Of a stretch of DNA of 64,000 nt, positions 21,032 to 34,082 are shown one piece after another; positions within the stretch are counted from its first letter, which is position 1, and each line of letters starts with the position of its first letter. The notes beneath the pieces were generated by a model, which was not told the origin of the DNA, searched no databases, and was given only the letters and a program-made list of their open reading frames with translations. The stretch spans positions 310,001 to 374,000 of the forward strand of contig JAANDG010000037.1 in assembly GCA_036852015.1 (NCBI GenBank), written 5' to 3'. Source of the DNA: Pelodera strongyloides (lineage: Eukaryota > Nematoda > Chromadorea > Rhabditida > Rhabditidae). The position numbers and the translations under genes were made by a program.

Positions 21032-23219
21032 GACTGAGGTGACAAGCGACTGAAGTATATACAAAACTTGTACAACATGATTTATTACTTCTTTCACACA
21101 TTGGCGACTAACAATACGATAACTTGTAATTGTAAAATTGTACTACTAAAAACAAGTCAATTTTTAGACTGATACTAAGGCCTAAGGCCTAAGAACTAAG
21201 ACCTGTAAGGTCATATTCAGGTCATTATTGCCGTTGTGTTCTACAGTTCTATGAAGTCCCTCTCATGAAGCTCTTCGTTGTGAACATTGCATCATGTAAG
21301 TCACGGCGAGGTCATATTAGGCTTTTTTTCTAGTTTTCTGCTCATCAACTTTGGCACGGGCGAAACCTGTTTGTTGAGTCGGGACCGCGCTTTGCGCTAA
21401 ACCAAAGTAGCTGATGGCTCTCGAGCCCGCGCTGCACGCGCACACTGCCATTCATTTCGATTTTTATGGATGTTCCGGTGATAGTTAATTGAACTTTTAC
21501 TTTTCGTTCTTTTTTTACTTTTATTATAGTGATATGTGCTCGAATTACAATAATCATTAAACAGTCACGTGCGCTCACTTGCAAAGCAAAATACCACGCT
21601 GATACATATTATTTAGAATGCTAACTAAATTTCCATATGAAAACGTGCGGATTTTCGAAAGTAAAGGTGTAGGAAATGTAGCTGTGAAAACCTCATTTAA
21701 AACGCCAAAACTAATATAACTGCTGTTTTTCATGGGACAATGCGTTAGCAACACTAGGCAATCTCCCCGCAGTCGATGGTGGCAAAACCATATATTTACG
21801 ATTATTTTAATCGAAACTCTACTGGTTTCAAACTGTAATTTGCATCGATTTTTCAAATAACTTTAGTTTTGTGTTTATTGATAAAGGCCGTGTTGAAGTT
21901 GTATGCGATGATTTGATATTTGACCTTCGCCAAAACGGTTCGTCTTTTTCGTTCACTCTGCCATAGCAATGTGAAAAAGAGTTTTACTCTTTTAATTTCT
22001 CTCTCTCCATCTCTCTCTCTCTCTCTTCCTATTTTCTCTTTCTAAACATATGTCTATACCTCTCTCTATCTCGCTCTATACATATATAGTTCTCCCTCTC
22101 CTTTATATGACAATGAGTCTATTTTCTGTTGTTTCTTACGTATAGTTGAACTCCTTGTTTAACCTTTCTTTTCATCGTGTCCTTGAGCATTCCTTGTATA
22201 GTAATGTTGACTAATTAACGGAATTGCCAGTCAATTTGCTGGACCGATTCACCGATTATATACTGTAGATATATTCGAGTCGTGCTGTAATACGAATAGT
22301 TTAGCATTTTTGGCATAGTTATTGTTTACATCTTTACATTTTAGCATGTTTCATGTACAAAACCGCAAAGACCAAAGGTCAAACAATAGAAAGAAACTGT
22401 TGAAGGCAATTTGACTCCTGCCTTTTTTTTATCTTGGCTTTTAGTAATCGATCAAGCATATGAAAATGAAAGAATCTATTATTATGCATCATATATGTTT
22501 CAAACAAACCTGCAACGAGTGCTAAATGCTAAATGCTAAATGCTAAACGCTTCTCTTTTTTTACGACTTTACGAACTAAACGAACTTTGTGTCGTGCTAG
22601 GTTGATCTTGAGGAAAGTGTGAAGTTGCATGATTAAGTTACTCCGTTTCAAGTGGCTGTTTCTAGTCTCTGCAATTCAAACTTGAAGTCTTACAATTTGT
22701 CTCTGCGTAGTATTTGTATCTTGCCTACCTAAATACAGGCCTTGGGCCGTGATCTCATGGAAAGAGCTTATTGTTATTAAGGCACAACGCTGAAACCTAA
22801 CGAAGTAGGCATTTACCATTTACATTTACCATTTACAACGTGTAAGTCTCACAACCAAAAAATACGTCTGCCTCTATTCAAAGCTCAGATCCATACAAAT
22901 AACTAGGTAGTCAACTTTCTTATGCTCTCATAAGTCATGAGAATAAGTAAGAAATGTGTTTATGTCGTGAGAACATGATTCCCACGCTCACCGACCAGTT
23001 AGAGAAATGTATTTTATAATTGTACATCATGCAACTTTATGGGCGCCCATTAAACGTTTACATTGATTTCTTGCACGAAATTCTAGTGTCGATCTGCATT
23101 TCTTCGAGTTTTTAGATATTAATGAATTTTTCACGTATTCTTGTTTTCTTGTCGTTTTGTGAACGGCATGAGTTGAACAGTGACAAAATATGTTAAGGAA
23201 GACTCTGAGGGAAGGAGAG

Positions 23220-23251
<32 letters not shown>

Positions 23252-23277
23252 ATAAGAGAGAGATAAAGAGAGAGAGA
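23220..23277. repeat. GA microsatellite
   Basis: (GA)n with a few interruptions. Similar CT/GA tracts occur at about 21998-22027, 23957-24010, 25222-25255, 25970-26013, 35063-35127 and 55398-55428, and account for several Leu/Ser- or Arg/Glu-repeat open frames. Confidence 0.9.
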
Positions 23278-24189
23278 TATCTTCCTAAAAGCCTTCCGAA
23301 TCTGCCTTCTGGAACTATCGAATACGTCCTTAATTATCGCCTTTGTGAAAGAAGAGAAATTGGTCAAATTCTAGCCAAGATATACATTGAGGATTCCGAA
23401 AATTCTTTGTTTATCCCAACGTTTGATTGAATTTATTTTATTTCATTAGTTTATATTTCCTTAATTTATTTTACCTTACAGCTTTGCAGCAAGTATCTTT
23501 GTATTCGTTGTGGGTTGTAAGAAATTTAATTGTTCTGTAAAACACACAGTCATAGATCTACCACCATAAAAGTTAGTGTTCTAGTTCTCTTAGCGTTGCA
23601 AGTTGCTTTTTGATTTTCACAGCAAAAACTTTCCCACATTTATTGAACCTTTTCCAAGAATCATGAGCAAAAAAAAACTTATAGAAGTATGCAAAACCAT
23701 TCACGATATTGACTTTCTTCTCTATCAGAGCATTTTTACAGGGTGAACTTCCATCCATAAATGAGGCGAATTTCAAGTTATAAAACTCATGTAAATTAGA
23801 CTTGCTATAGTGCTGTTTCTGTTCCTTTTCTGCTAAAGGGAGGCATATTTGTTTCAAGAATATCTTTGGAGTGTTTATTAGTGAAATTCATGTTTTCTTG
23901 TTGTCTCAAACACAATTTTGACAACTATGCTCTCAGGCAATTTTTTGTCCGTCTCTATCCCCTCTCTCTCTCTCTCTACTGTCTCACTCTCTCTCTCCTG
24001 TCTCACTCTCATTCTCTGTGCCTAACTCTATCTATCTCTCGCTGCCCCACCGAGCAAACTTTTGAACTTTGTCTTCACTTCTCCTTCTTTAGAGTTGAGT
24101 CAATCTTAATTACTGAGTCAAGGAGGCCCGAGATTGTGGTGACCCATGAATGGCCTATAGTCTTGGTCCTTTGGCCCCGTTCTGGCAAA

Positions 24190-24340
24190 TCCTTGGCCTT
24201 CTAACGGCCCAGTACCGGCCTAGACCATGGACTATGACCTTGCAATGGCCCAGTACTGGCCCCGCCATGGCTATTGAATGTCGCAGTACTGGCCCCGCCA
24301 TGGCTATTGAATGGCCCAGTACTGGCCCAGTTCATGGTCT
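24190..24340. repeat. Minisatellite with CAGTACTGGCCC units
   Basis: A unit of about 33 bp (CAGTACTGGCCCCGCCATGG plus CTATTGAATG and three more bases) occurs twice exactly and is followed and preceded by degenerate copies containing GGCCCAGTAC. Confidence 0.75.
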
Positions 24341-25477
24341 TATATACATCCGGCCCGTTCCTCAGTTTCCCAGGCCGCTACCCTTGCCATTTAGGGCCCA
24401 GTGCACTCATTGCATGAGATGTCAAAAAGCCCTCCGACTTTTCTATTCTATTCTGATGTTTCCCCTCCATAGAAGGGAATAAATTGATTGTTGAAATGCC
24501 TCCACATAATGTAAAGAATGGGGCCAACATTCATCAAATGACCACCCATATTGCACTTTTAATTGAGGAAAAGGAAAGTTTTGAAGCCATGTACCGTGTC
24601 TGGCCCGACTATATTGGGCCATACGCCATACTCATTATTTGACTTCTTGTTGCAATGCCCAATAATTTTTAGCTAACAATTGTAAGTATTTTTTTGTAAG
24701 TAACAATTGTAAGTAAGCAATTGTAAGTATTTTTTTCAACACCGCCTTTTTATATAATAAGTACCGATATGGGTTGCAGGAAACCTAAGACCAGTAATGT
24801 ATTCGATATACGTTGTTTATAGTAGTGCGAACTGTTATCGGACTGATAGTTGTCTGCTTTTAGTCACTACGATTAAGTTGAACTTCGTAAGTTTTGAATC
24901 TTCTGTTCTTTCATAGGTTGGCGGCTAGCTCAAATCCTACTCCCTGAATGCTGCTGGAGGAGAATGAGTATATTGAAACTGTTTTTTACCTCCTTATTGT
25001 TGTGTTTCACATCTATCCCTTACGCAATACTGCTTTCATCATTGTTGAACTGAATTCGTCATCTTAATCGAAAACCATCAATGCAACCCAAAACATTCAA
25101 TAGCGTTTCCCAGTCAATATTGTTGGACCCAAAAGGTTGAATATCAAATTTCATCCATGCATTGGACCTCTTTATTATTTCTATCTATGTCTCTCTTTCT
25201 GTATGTCTCTTTTTTCCTCTATATGTCTCTCCATCTCTCTCTCTCTCTCTCTTTACTTCTTTCTTTGGAGCTTCCCTCTGGCTCTTTCGAACCAATGGTT
25301 ATGCTAAATTATAGATTGTACGATATTGAAAAACCTAATTTAAACCAAAACATTAATAAGCAGATATCAAGTTGCTCTCCAATTTCCTCTCAAACAAATT
25401 ATACTGGGAGTTCAGCAGTAGCTCCAAAAAGCACAAATTATATAATATAAAAATTTTCACAAACAAATTAGCCGTAT

Positions 25478-25665
25478 TGCAAGCGTATTGAAATACCGGA
25501 CGGTTTTTGAAACGCATTGTGTACAACTGCTTTCTTATGCAGCATATGCAAATGAGCAAAAATTATAATAAAAACTAGATCCCAATTACACCCCAGTTTG
25601 CACAAATGCATAGGAATGCAAGTACTTGAGAGGCTTTTCAAAAACCGGCCGGTATTTGGCTTTAA
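25478..25665. mobile_element. MITE of the CCGG-terminal family, uninterrupted copy
   Basis: The interior (CTTATGCAGCATATGCAAATGAGC, AAAACTAGATCCCAATTA, GGAATGCAAGTACTTGAGA) aligns to the split copy at 12215-12810 and shows where the nested element landed there. The right end is CCGGCCGGTATTTGGCTTTAA. The left end is degraded. Confidence 0.8.
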
Positions 25666-25967
25666 CGTTGTTTCCTCCATTCTATCTTCGTCATTTTACG
25701 ATTTTTAATAAGCAATTCTTTTAGAAGTATTTTTTCGTATATACTTGATATCAATCTCCCTTTTTCCAACAATTCAACTTGCATTCGCGTTCATTTCGGC
25801 TATATCTGTTTCTAAAACCACGGCTTTTGTGCACTTTTATTGAGTGCAGCTCATCTATGTAACTCAGAGATATAGATAGTATATATCTCATGCTTTCCTC
25901 CCACTGATCGTTTTTCTTCTTTTCATCACTGTTGTAATACTTCTCTCTTTATTTTTCTCTTTGTCCC

Positions 25968-25969
<2 letters not shown>

Positions 25970-26013
<44 letters not shown>
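25970..26013. repeat. CT microsatellite
   Basis: An almost pure (CT)n run of about 44 bp. Confidence 0.95.
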
Positions 26014-26015
<2 letters not shown>

Positions 26016-27158
26016 TCTGCAAGGGTTTTCATGCCCTGAGGCGACATATGCCACGTCTAACTCAGTCACCCTCTTATTTTGACGACCTTATTGCTTTACT
26101 ATGCCGAATCTTAGGCATTCTTTTTGTATACATATGTAAATTTTCAGGTGACAAAACTAAACGTCTCCTAATAGTATACTTCCTGTAAGTACCACTAATC
26201 ACATCCCATAGTTTCTTACAAAACGGTTGTATTCGGTTGTTAGACGGTTGTCTTCGGCTTTTCCCAACATAGATATACTCAAATTTGAGTTAAACTCATT
26301 TATAATAACCATATAACCTTTCTTTTATATTCCTCACCTCATTGTATTCTTCATTATCCATGTATCCCTGTCACTGTCACCCTTGTGAGTAGGTTGTCAA
26401 CGGGATCCAGTGTCTATGTCCTCAGTGTAACGAACGAATAAAACGACAAACAAAGAAACTCATGCTCCATGTATTTTTATTAGGTCCTTTCTTTCGGGAT
26501 TACACTTTATTGAATGGTTAGCAGTGGGCTCATATGGATATACATAATACTTTCAAGAACCAAAAAGAGCTAGGCATATATTACAGCTTCCAGCTAACAT
26601 TTTCCGAACCCTTTTGAAGTGACTATCTAGGAAAATAGTTCATGCGTATTTCATACGTTTCACTTACTTGTCTTATGCGAAATGACATCGTTATTCCACT
26701 GTATGATCCCAGTTATATGTCAATATGATTGAAGTAACTCATGTTTAAAATTCTTTGTTACATAATTAGATCCCCATAATTTTCCATGAAATAAATAATT
26801 GTAGTAAACATTGTCTTCTCCTGTAAATATTGCATCTTTCTTCAGAGTCTGATCAACCAAATTTCAGATTATCTTTATCTCTGAAAAATGCGGTTATCAT
26901 ATTTATCCCACCAAAAGAAACAGCTCTATTGTAAAAAGTTAGCGTTCGATTTGTAAAAAGTCATGAAACGAGACCGATCACTAATGGTTTCTGTCTCTTA
27001 GATTTAGACCCGGCCGTTCCCGCTTTCGTACATTTTTTGCATTGTTTTTGCTACCGGATCCACTCCGATTCTCTCGCCATAATAGAAGGAAATGAAAAGT
27101 TATTCTATCATTGATTATTAAAAACAATCGTCTAAAATTTTCAATCGTCTGCAATTTG

Positions 27159-27321
27159 GTAGAGCGGTATAACAGCCGGTTTTCGAAACATGTAACGGGA
27201 CATCTGCGTTCTCATGTATTATTTGCAACGTGTGAGCGATTTTCTAAAGTAATTTGCATACAATTCATTTGATAACAGTTGTACATATAAGTTTAAAAAA
27301 CCGGCTGCTATACAGCTTTAA
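27159..27321. mobile_element. Diverged MITE of the CCGG-terminal family
   Basis: The ends AGAGCGGTATAACAGCCGGTTTT and AAAACCGGCTGCTATACAGCTTTAA are inverted repeats related to, but distinct from, TTAAAGCGAAATACCGGCCGG. The interior is unrelated and non-coding. Confidence 0.65.
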
Positions 27322-30300
27322 CTGCTTTGTAGGTTGTAGTAATCCGCAATTCTAGTGCTGACATACGACTCAAATTTAAATTGTAAATCACGGAATCTCA
27401 TCTTTTGTTTTGCTCTATACAACTGAAAACCAATGCTGGCCGGGCGGAATTAGAAATTTGAGGTTATGAATTGGTTTTGTTGTAAGAATAATGTGGTGCC
27501 CCACCAGCTACTATACGGACGTGGTTGTTAGGGGCATTTTTATGTTCTTTATTATTATGTTTATGTTTCGAAGGATCTACCGTATGACGGAACAGAACAA
27601 AACACCGCTGACATAATGCCATGGTATCGCTTGTACCATGCATTTTTATTTATATTCTATTGCGTTTGAGTTTTGCGATTTCTCTCTATGAGAAAAAACG
27701 TATTCATAATAATCCTATAGAAGTCTACAAGAACTCCAACCAATAATGAACATCATTATAGAAAGTGAAAAGTAGATTGTTGTACTCGCGGTCTCCTCTG
27801 TAGAATTAGCATAGTTCACATTGTGAATTAGAAAGACTCACACAGATTCACATATACAATAAAACTTCACTCCACATGTGGTTGCAGTCATAATTATGTC
27901 CTTATTATATGCCATTTCATGTGTATTATGTTCATATGTACCTACTCATATACACTTGTCCTTCGGTATATTTCAATAGATTTCGGCACATACGACTATT
28001 GAACTCAGCCACTCTATTCAATGTATAACAATGGACTGTCCATGCAGCCGCTGCCACAAATACATACCGATTTTGCCGTACCTTATTGATTTTCAATTTT
28101 TTTCAAAATCAGTTTGAAAAATTTATATTTACCCAGCCAGTGAGGAAACCTTGGTGTTTCATGGCAAGTTTTATCGAAGGTTTTTGTTGGCCCACTTTGT
28201 TTATCAACGTTTTCAGCAACAATTTTTTTATATCCTCCTTTTATGTAACTCATGCACGTGACTAACTTCACAACCAATAAACAGCGTTATTTTTATTTAT
28301 TTCAACTTCGCCGTTTAGCTTTTTCTTGTTCTATTTCTTCACAGTAGTTGTTATGATGGTCCACCAAAATGTGCTCGTCTCTAAATTACAGACATCCGAT
28401 TGTTGTCCTATATAGAATTATTATTATTATATGTGCGCAATTCCCATTCAACGCAATGGCAATAATGTCAACTGGACCGGAAATTTGGCCCACGCCAAAT
28501 GCACATAAAAATTGTTTGCCGCGGAGTGCGCAATTTAGGATTTGATCGTCAAAATCATCTCTGTTATTTCAAAGTACGCATTTCGAAAATACGAAAAACG
28601 TAGGTAGTTATTTCGTTATTTGTATACTGTGAGTGAATAAACGAATGTGATTTTGACACGTGTGCTTCACCGCTGCATTTCTATTTTCCGATACGAAATT
28701 CCGCAGAAATTTGCATGTAATACATAGGAATTAGTTCTACAAACCGCTTACGGTTATTTTCCCATTCTGTTATGTCCCTAGTGGAATATGCACAGATCTT
28801 CTTGACATTTGAAAATTTTTCAAGTTCGATATATCATGCGGAAAAATCCAGACACTGAGTTTTCCCTAGTTTCCCTTTGAACAATCAATGACTCAAACAA
28901 TGTTTACCGTAATATTTTTGAAAACAATGCTTGCCAACTAACCAGTCTCGTAATCCCCAACTACCGTAGTAATCATATGCTAATCCGCGGGTCCGTGTTA
29001 TAGAGAGGAAGCGAGAGGATTATGCTTATTATTGAGAGATCAAGAGCCACAGTAACCAAGGCCAATCGGGCTGATTTGTGCATAAAACAATATTGTCTAC
29101 ACTTTCAGTATAGTACTGTTGTAAACAGTATTGTTATGTTATATCAACTACATCTTTCTTATGCGACATCCCTAATTTTAGTGATTCTCATGGATTACTG
29201 TTCTCTTACTGTTCCAAACTGGCTGATTGCTGAAAAAATCTTATAAATTTCTTTTTGGAAACTCCAATTATCACTGAAAATGTCAATGATCGTTCTTAGT
29301 TTGTCACCTAATGATTTTTTCTGACGACATGGAGATTCCACCTTGGCGTAACAGGTCGTTAAGGTATCCAAAAAACTATTGAGGACAGCAAATCACAATT
29401 GGGGTAATTATTGTGCAGAGAAGGACTTTGGGTACGTTTAATAATTAGCTTAGAGTCGGTGTTTTCATTCAATTTCGTTCCCAACCCGCATTCCTCACCA
29501 CTTTTCGGTACAAAAACTATTCGAACTAAACTCATTCCCAGTCCACCGGCACCAAACAGTTTTAACAAAACAAAGTTAGTCAAATTATTTGATTGACATT
29601 GTAGCGGTTCCTTTTAATATGAATTAACAATCTATACTAATATTATCAACAGTTTCAATCTGCCATGAGAATTTTAATTTCCCGCGGAAGGTGGCAATTA
29701 TTCTCAGGGGAAAGGCGGTAATTTTCATTCTTCAAATATAAATGAGCTTTGGGCCTCGGCTATAATTAAAACCATAACGCAATCTGTGCCATGCACGGTG
29801 TATATCTGTTTATGTAAGCCTTGTGTATATAAAACAATACGATGGTTTGACAAAATATTTTTACTTTATTTCAGACCTTACGTGGCGCTCTTTGCCGTGA
29901 GGAAACAAACGTTTTTTTTTTAAATTCCGGGTCGCTAATTGTAAAAATCATTGGTGCATGTGACCTGAATCCAGTCTGCTTCGCGCCACAATTACCGTAG
30001 TGATCGAGCAATTTCGATTTCGCGCGCATGCGCGCCGGAATGGTCAATTAAAAGTGCGAGGTGCGGCGGCAAAAAACGTCGATGAATGCTGCGGCTCAGC
30101 CAGTTATTTATAAAATAAGAAATATGAAAGTGAGGACTCGAGACTGCGAAAGTAGGACGGAAAACAGAAAGAAAACGGAATAGAAATGTGACACTTTCGA
30201 TTTGAAGTCACTTTCTTTTGAATGGTTCAAAAAAAGGGAATTATTTTACGATTCCATTGTCTTGCCAATATAATGCAGCGTTTAAAGCGGTGTGGTGGTA

Positions 30301-31888
30301 CGTTATTTCATGCACAGAATGATACAAATGTTTATAGAGTACGTGGGAATTCATTTTCACAACACATGTCGACCGCTAACCACTACAATAAGTTCAATAT
30401 TAATTACCATAACCTCATTAAATTGCTTCTTTATGCAACTTTCGCAGCAAAACCCGTAACCTCTCACCATGTCGGGTAGAGATGACTGGTATTTAGGTCA
30501 AAGCGATGGTAACTACTTTCCCCCCAACACATAAAATATCACCGCTTTGTTCGTGCTTTCAATCACATATCACACCTATGAGAAGGTGGCAAAGTTTATC
30601 TCATACTCCTTGTAGTTCGTATCTGTATTTTAGACGCTATTTTATGCTTTTTATAAGTGCAAGTTCTATATATTGTTCGCAAGGGCATATCTTCCTTGAC
30701 GCACTACAATTACCCAAATCATTTTGTTTTATCGTTTTTTTTTCTGCGTTCCTTTGAGATTTTTTACCTCTATACCTATACCCTATACCTCCAGTTTACT
30801 TCCCTGTGCAAGTTCTTTCGTCCTTTCAGCCGGGGAGGTCCGTTTGCGACGCAATTATAATAACTCGATACAGTCTCACATTCAGTCTCAAGCAAGCCTA
30901 GTCCTTACTGAAGCGTTCAGTGCTAACTATCTTACGAGAGTACTCGTTCAGAGAACCAGATCCTGTTATTACTCACCCTGTGGAAACTTGCTGCAAACCA
31001 TTCAAGCTTTCTTACACATTGTTGGGTAATCTTTCCTTTTGTTTATTTTGATCGTCAACAGTTTTGTGCCGTTCTTTTAAAGAAAACTATTTAAAAAGCC
31101 TTTGTATTTGAAGCAGACCATGCTCATAGATTTATAGGAACTACTTTGCTTAGCTTCCTATGGGCTCAAAATTGTAAAATGGGACAATTTCCCCAGATAC
31201 TTTGTCCTTCGTGTTCCAGGAAAAAAAGTTCTCGTTCCGTTAAGTCCCAGGTTCTGCTTCCTACTAGGGTATATCTGTCCCCATTGTTTCGCCGCCACGT
31301 TCCCGGCTGCGTAGTTTCCCCTTTGTATTCACTCTAATCTCATGTCACCCAATACGGGGGGCAGCCTCGCAACCAGAGCGCTAACTCACATCACAATTGT
31401 TTGTTCCGAATATCTGTGTATGGTATTCGTGTATTGTGTGCACTTGAGTTCACGCTCCTGTTTGGACACCTGCACTCCCGGCTACAGAAACAATGAAACT
31501 TATGAATATATACATCGGGTTTAAACGGAGTGCTGACATTGTCCACTCAAGGACTATATGCAAATTTAGCTATGCTAATTTGGTCCGTTACATAAGCGAA
31601 GTCCTCGTGGCCATCATGTACAATGAACACCGCGGATTTTGTTATCTATGGGCGCATAGGGAGAATTGTAGAAACAACAAAAGGTCCTTTAATTAGTGTG
31701 GACCCTTTTATGCTGTGATGTCGGCTACAAATTACCGCTGTAGGGACATACACCTGTTGGGAACTGGGGGCCCGTACACACAATAGAAAACGACATAGAC
31801 AGCTGGGTTGCACCAACGAGCCAAAGGGTTGTGTGTGTCCGCCAGGGTGGGCGTATGTGAGCTGAAAATCTCTGAACCTGACCCGCAG

Positions 31889-31959
31889 GGTGCACCGCAG
31901 ACTTTCCCGCATGGTGCGGGTTTGCAGGACCGCACATGCGGGAAAGTCTGCGGTGCACC
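31889..31959. repeat. 30-bp near-perfect inverted repeat around GCGGGAAAGTCTGCGG
   Basis: The left arm is 31889-31919 and the right arm 31930-31959. They are reverse complements apart from one missing base, with a 10-base loop. The arms contain the same GCGGGAAAGTCTGC unit found repeatedly downstream. Confidence 0.85.
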
Positions 31960-32097
31960 GTGCGGATATGTCTGCAGGGGGAAAAAATTCGAAAAAAAAT
32001 TTAACGCTTGTTTATTGTGTAATTTAGTATATTACATATTATGTGCCATGTAGAACACTTCACATAACATATATGAATAAAGCCTCATAAGACATAA

Positions 32098-32167
32098 GCA
32101 AGGGTGGAATTGAACCCTGACCACTCATCTGTAGTCAGCGCCTTCAACCACTCAGCCATAACCGCAC
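32098..32167 (-). tRNA. tRNA-like sequence (probable pseudogene or tRNA-derived repeat)
   Basis: On the minus strand there is an A box-like ATGGCTGAGTGGTT and a B box GGTTCAATTCC at tRNA-like spacing. The acceptor ends do not pair, and the anticodon region (CTGAC-12 nt-GTCAG) is not a normal 7-base loop. It is flanked by the GCGGGAAA array. A functional tRNA is unlikely. Confidence 0.35.
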
Positions 32168-32277
32168 ATGTGGCAAAAGGATGGAAAGGCGGAGACGTCT
32201 CTCGGCTGGCAGTCATTTGGACTATGTCCTAAGCGTTTTAGGGAGGCAACTTTTTTGCGTGGCGGGTTTGTCTGCAG

Positions 32278-32545
32278 GAAACCATGCGGGTATGTCTGCG
32301 GGAAAGTCTGCGGGTATGTCTGCGGGAAAGTCTGCGCCTCGCGGTTATGTCTGCGGGAAAGTCTGCCGCATGGTTGGGCGAACAAAAGTGTCGCAATGTG
32401 TAATTTCAGCGAGTTTCCGCATGATGGCAGAGTATGCGGGAAAGTATGCGGGAAAGTCTGCAGCTCTGCGGGAAAGTCTGCGCGCACGCCACACCATGCG
32501 GGAAAGTATGCACGCACGCCCAAAACGTGCGGGAAAGTATGCGCC
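32278..32545 (+). repeat. GCGGGAAAG(T/T)CTGCG tandem-like array
   Basis: Eight copies of GCGGGAAA occur here, with two more at 31904-31945. They are embedded in degenerate units such as TGCGGGAAAGTCTGCGGGTATGTC. Open frames across the array simply translate the repeat (CGKVCG/AGKSAG peptides). Confidence 0.8.
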
Positions 32546-33900
32546 GCACTATGCGCCCCAGAACGTAGATAATAAAAAGAAACTTTAATTAGCTAAAGCA
32601 AATGTAAGTTTATCCTGCCGAGTCTTCTATATGCCAGAAGAATCGTCACATCAGTAACATAAATGATTAGAAACCCTGAAATCTGAAAGAGCCATGGACT
32701 CTATTAACGTCTACCCCCACCGCTTTGGCTCTTTGGCGATTTCAGCTATTTCAGATATCGTATAGTAGTTGCATGAATTTAAAAATAACCTGGTTATATC
32801 CATAGATCCCTCACATATCCCGATCACAATAAAACGTTTGCCACATGGCACCCCGGCCCAATATCAATATCGGCCTTTTTCATTCAAAATGGCGCACCTG
32901 GTGGAGAATTTGCGAAATAATCACACTACTCATATCCCACAATACGGCGAGTATCTGGCATTTAAAGGGATATAGTCATACGATAAGCTGCACACGTTTG
33001 TTGTAACCCTTTAGAAACACCTCCTATTGTTAGCTAAAGCTAAGGTAAAAAAGAGGACTTTCGCGAGTGCTATATTCCTTCCCTTAGCTTTAGGTCTATT
33101 CCAGTGCCTTTCCCGTATAATAATTCATAAAACGAAAAGGCCGTTCTCTCTCGTCATTTCAGTGGATTCCACTCGTTTTCTGTTGCTATGCGGACGCCTT
33201 GGTGACTTTGCATTTTTCAACGTTTTACGTTTTCAGTGAATTGGCCGTGTGCAGCCTGCGTTTGTCTTTTGAAATCATTCTTGAGAGTTCAGCTAAACTA
33301 TTCTGAAGATCGACCAACAGAGCTGAACCTTGTATTCAAAAGTACAGTAGCCATAGCCAGCGTGCCAAGCTTTAGGAAACATCAAAGTCTTTGACATTTT
33401 CCTTCAGGGCATCAGACTAAGAGTAGTTGAAGACTAAGGTCTAAGCCTTTGAACTCTTATATAAACCCGAAAAGACGCCGCATCTTTAATATTTTGTTTA
33501 TACTTTCCCTCTAGTTTTGGCGTCGGCAAACTTCCTGTCCTGAGGGGCCAAATTCAGTGTTTATACGAAGTTCACTCGCCAAAATTTCACACTTCTTTTA
33601 GATTTTAGGCGCTCTCTTCTCTTATTCTCCTTATATAATACACCAGCCGTTCGAAGAGCCCTACGGGCTCTTCTCCGACTGGAGGAATAGGCCTTCGGCC
33701 GATTGTTTCCCTATTTAAAAAAGAATTGCTACAATGTAAAAAGTTAACTATCGGCTCTTTCTCCTCCCTCACATTCACGCGTCTCTGATTGTGGAAGCGT
33801 ATAATAATCAGTTTGGATCTCCACTCGACTAATGCTACCATGCAAATTTGCCATTGAAGGTGTTGTATGTTGGGCAGAGGATTACCCTTGTGATAAGCTA

Positions 33901-34082
33901 GCATAGTTCAACAGGTAGAGCGTTGGACTATGAATCGAGAGGTTGTGCGCTGCCGTTGGTTCGAATCTCGCCAGCGGCAAAGATTTTGTACGCTCTATGC
34001 CAATAGAAAATTTTCCTTATGAACAGGTTTCGTTATGTTCACACAAACAAAAAAGTAAACTCTTCTCCTTTATATAATAAGA
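33901..34082 (+). repeat. SINE-like element with tRNA-derived head
   Basis: The head (33901-33985) has a Pol III A box-like TAGTTCAACAGG and B box GGTTCGAATCT with a degenerate anticodon arm. The tail ends CTCTTCTCCTTTATATAATA, which is repeated at 20446-20498. The acceptor strands do not pair, so it is not a functional tRNA. A tRNA head plus a tail shared with another locus suggests a SINE, but only two partial copies are visible. Confidence 0.45.

Noticed and set aside
21177..21205. AAGGCCTAAGGCCTAAG resembling telomeric GCCTAA
   Set aside because: The unit is CCTAAGG, not TTAGGC, and occurs only about two and a half times.
29411..29596. Frames on both strands with protein-like composition
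   Set aside because: Neither can be extended through splice sites, and one short open stretch per 18 kb is expected by chance.
32098..32167. Functional tRNA on the minus strand
   Set aside because: A and B boxes are present, but the acceptor strands do not pair and the anticodon loop is abnormal. Kept only as a tRNA-like feature.
31646..32588. Several overlapping frames encoding CGKVCG / AGKSAG / TFPHT peptides
   Set aside because: They translate the GCGGGAAAG repeat in every frame and are not genes.
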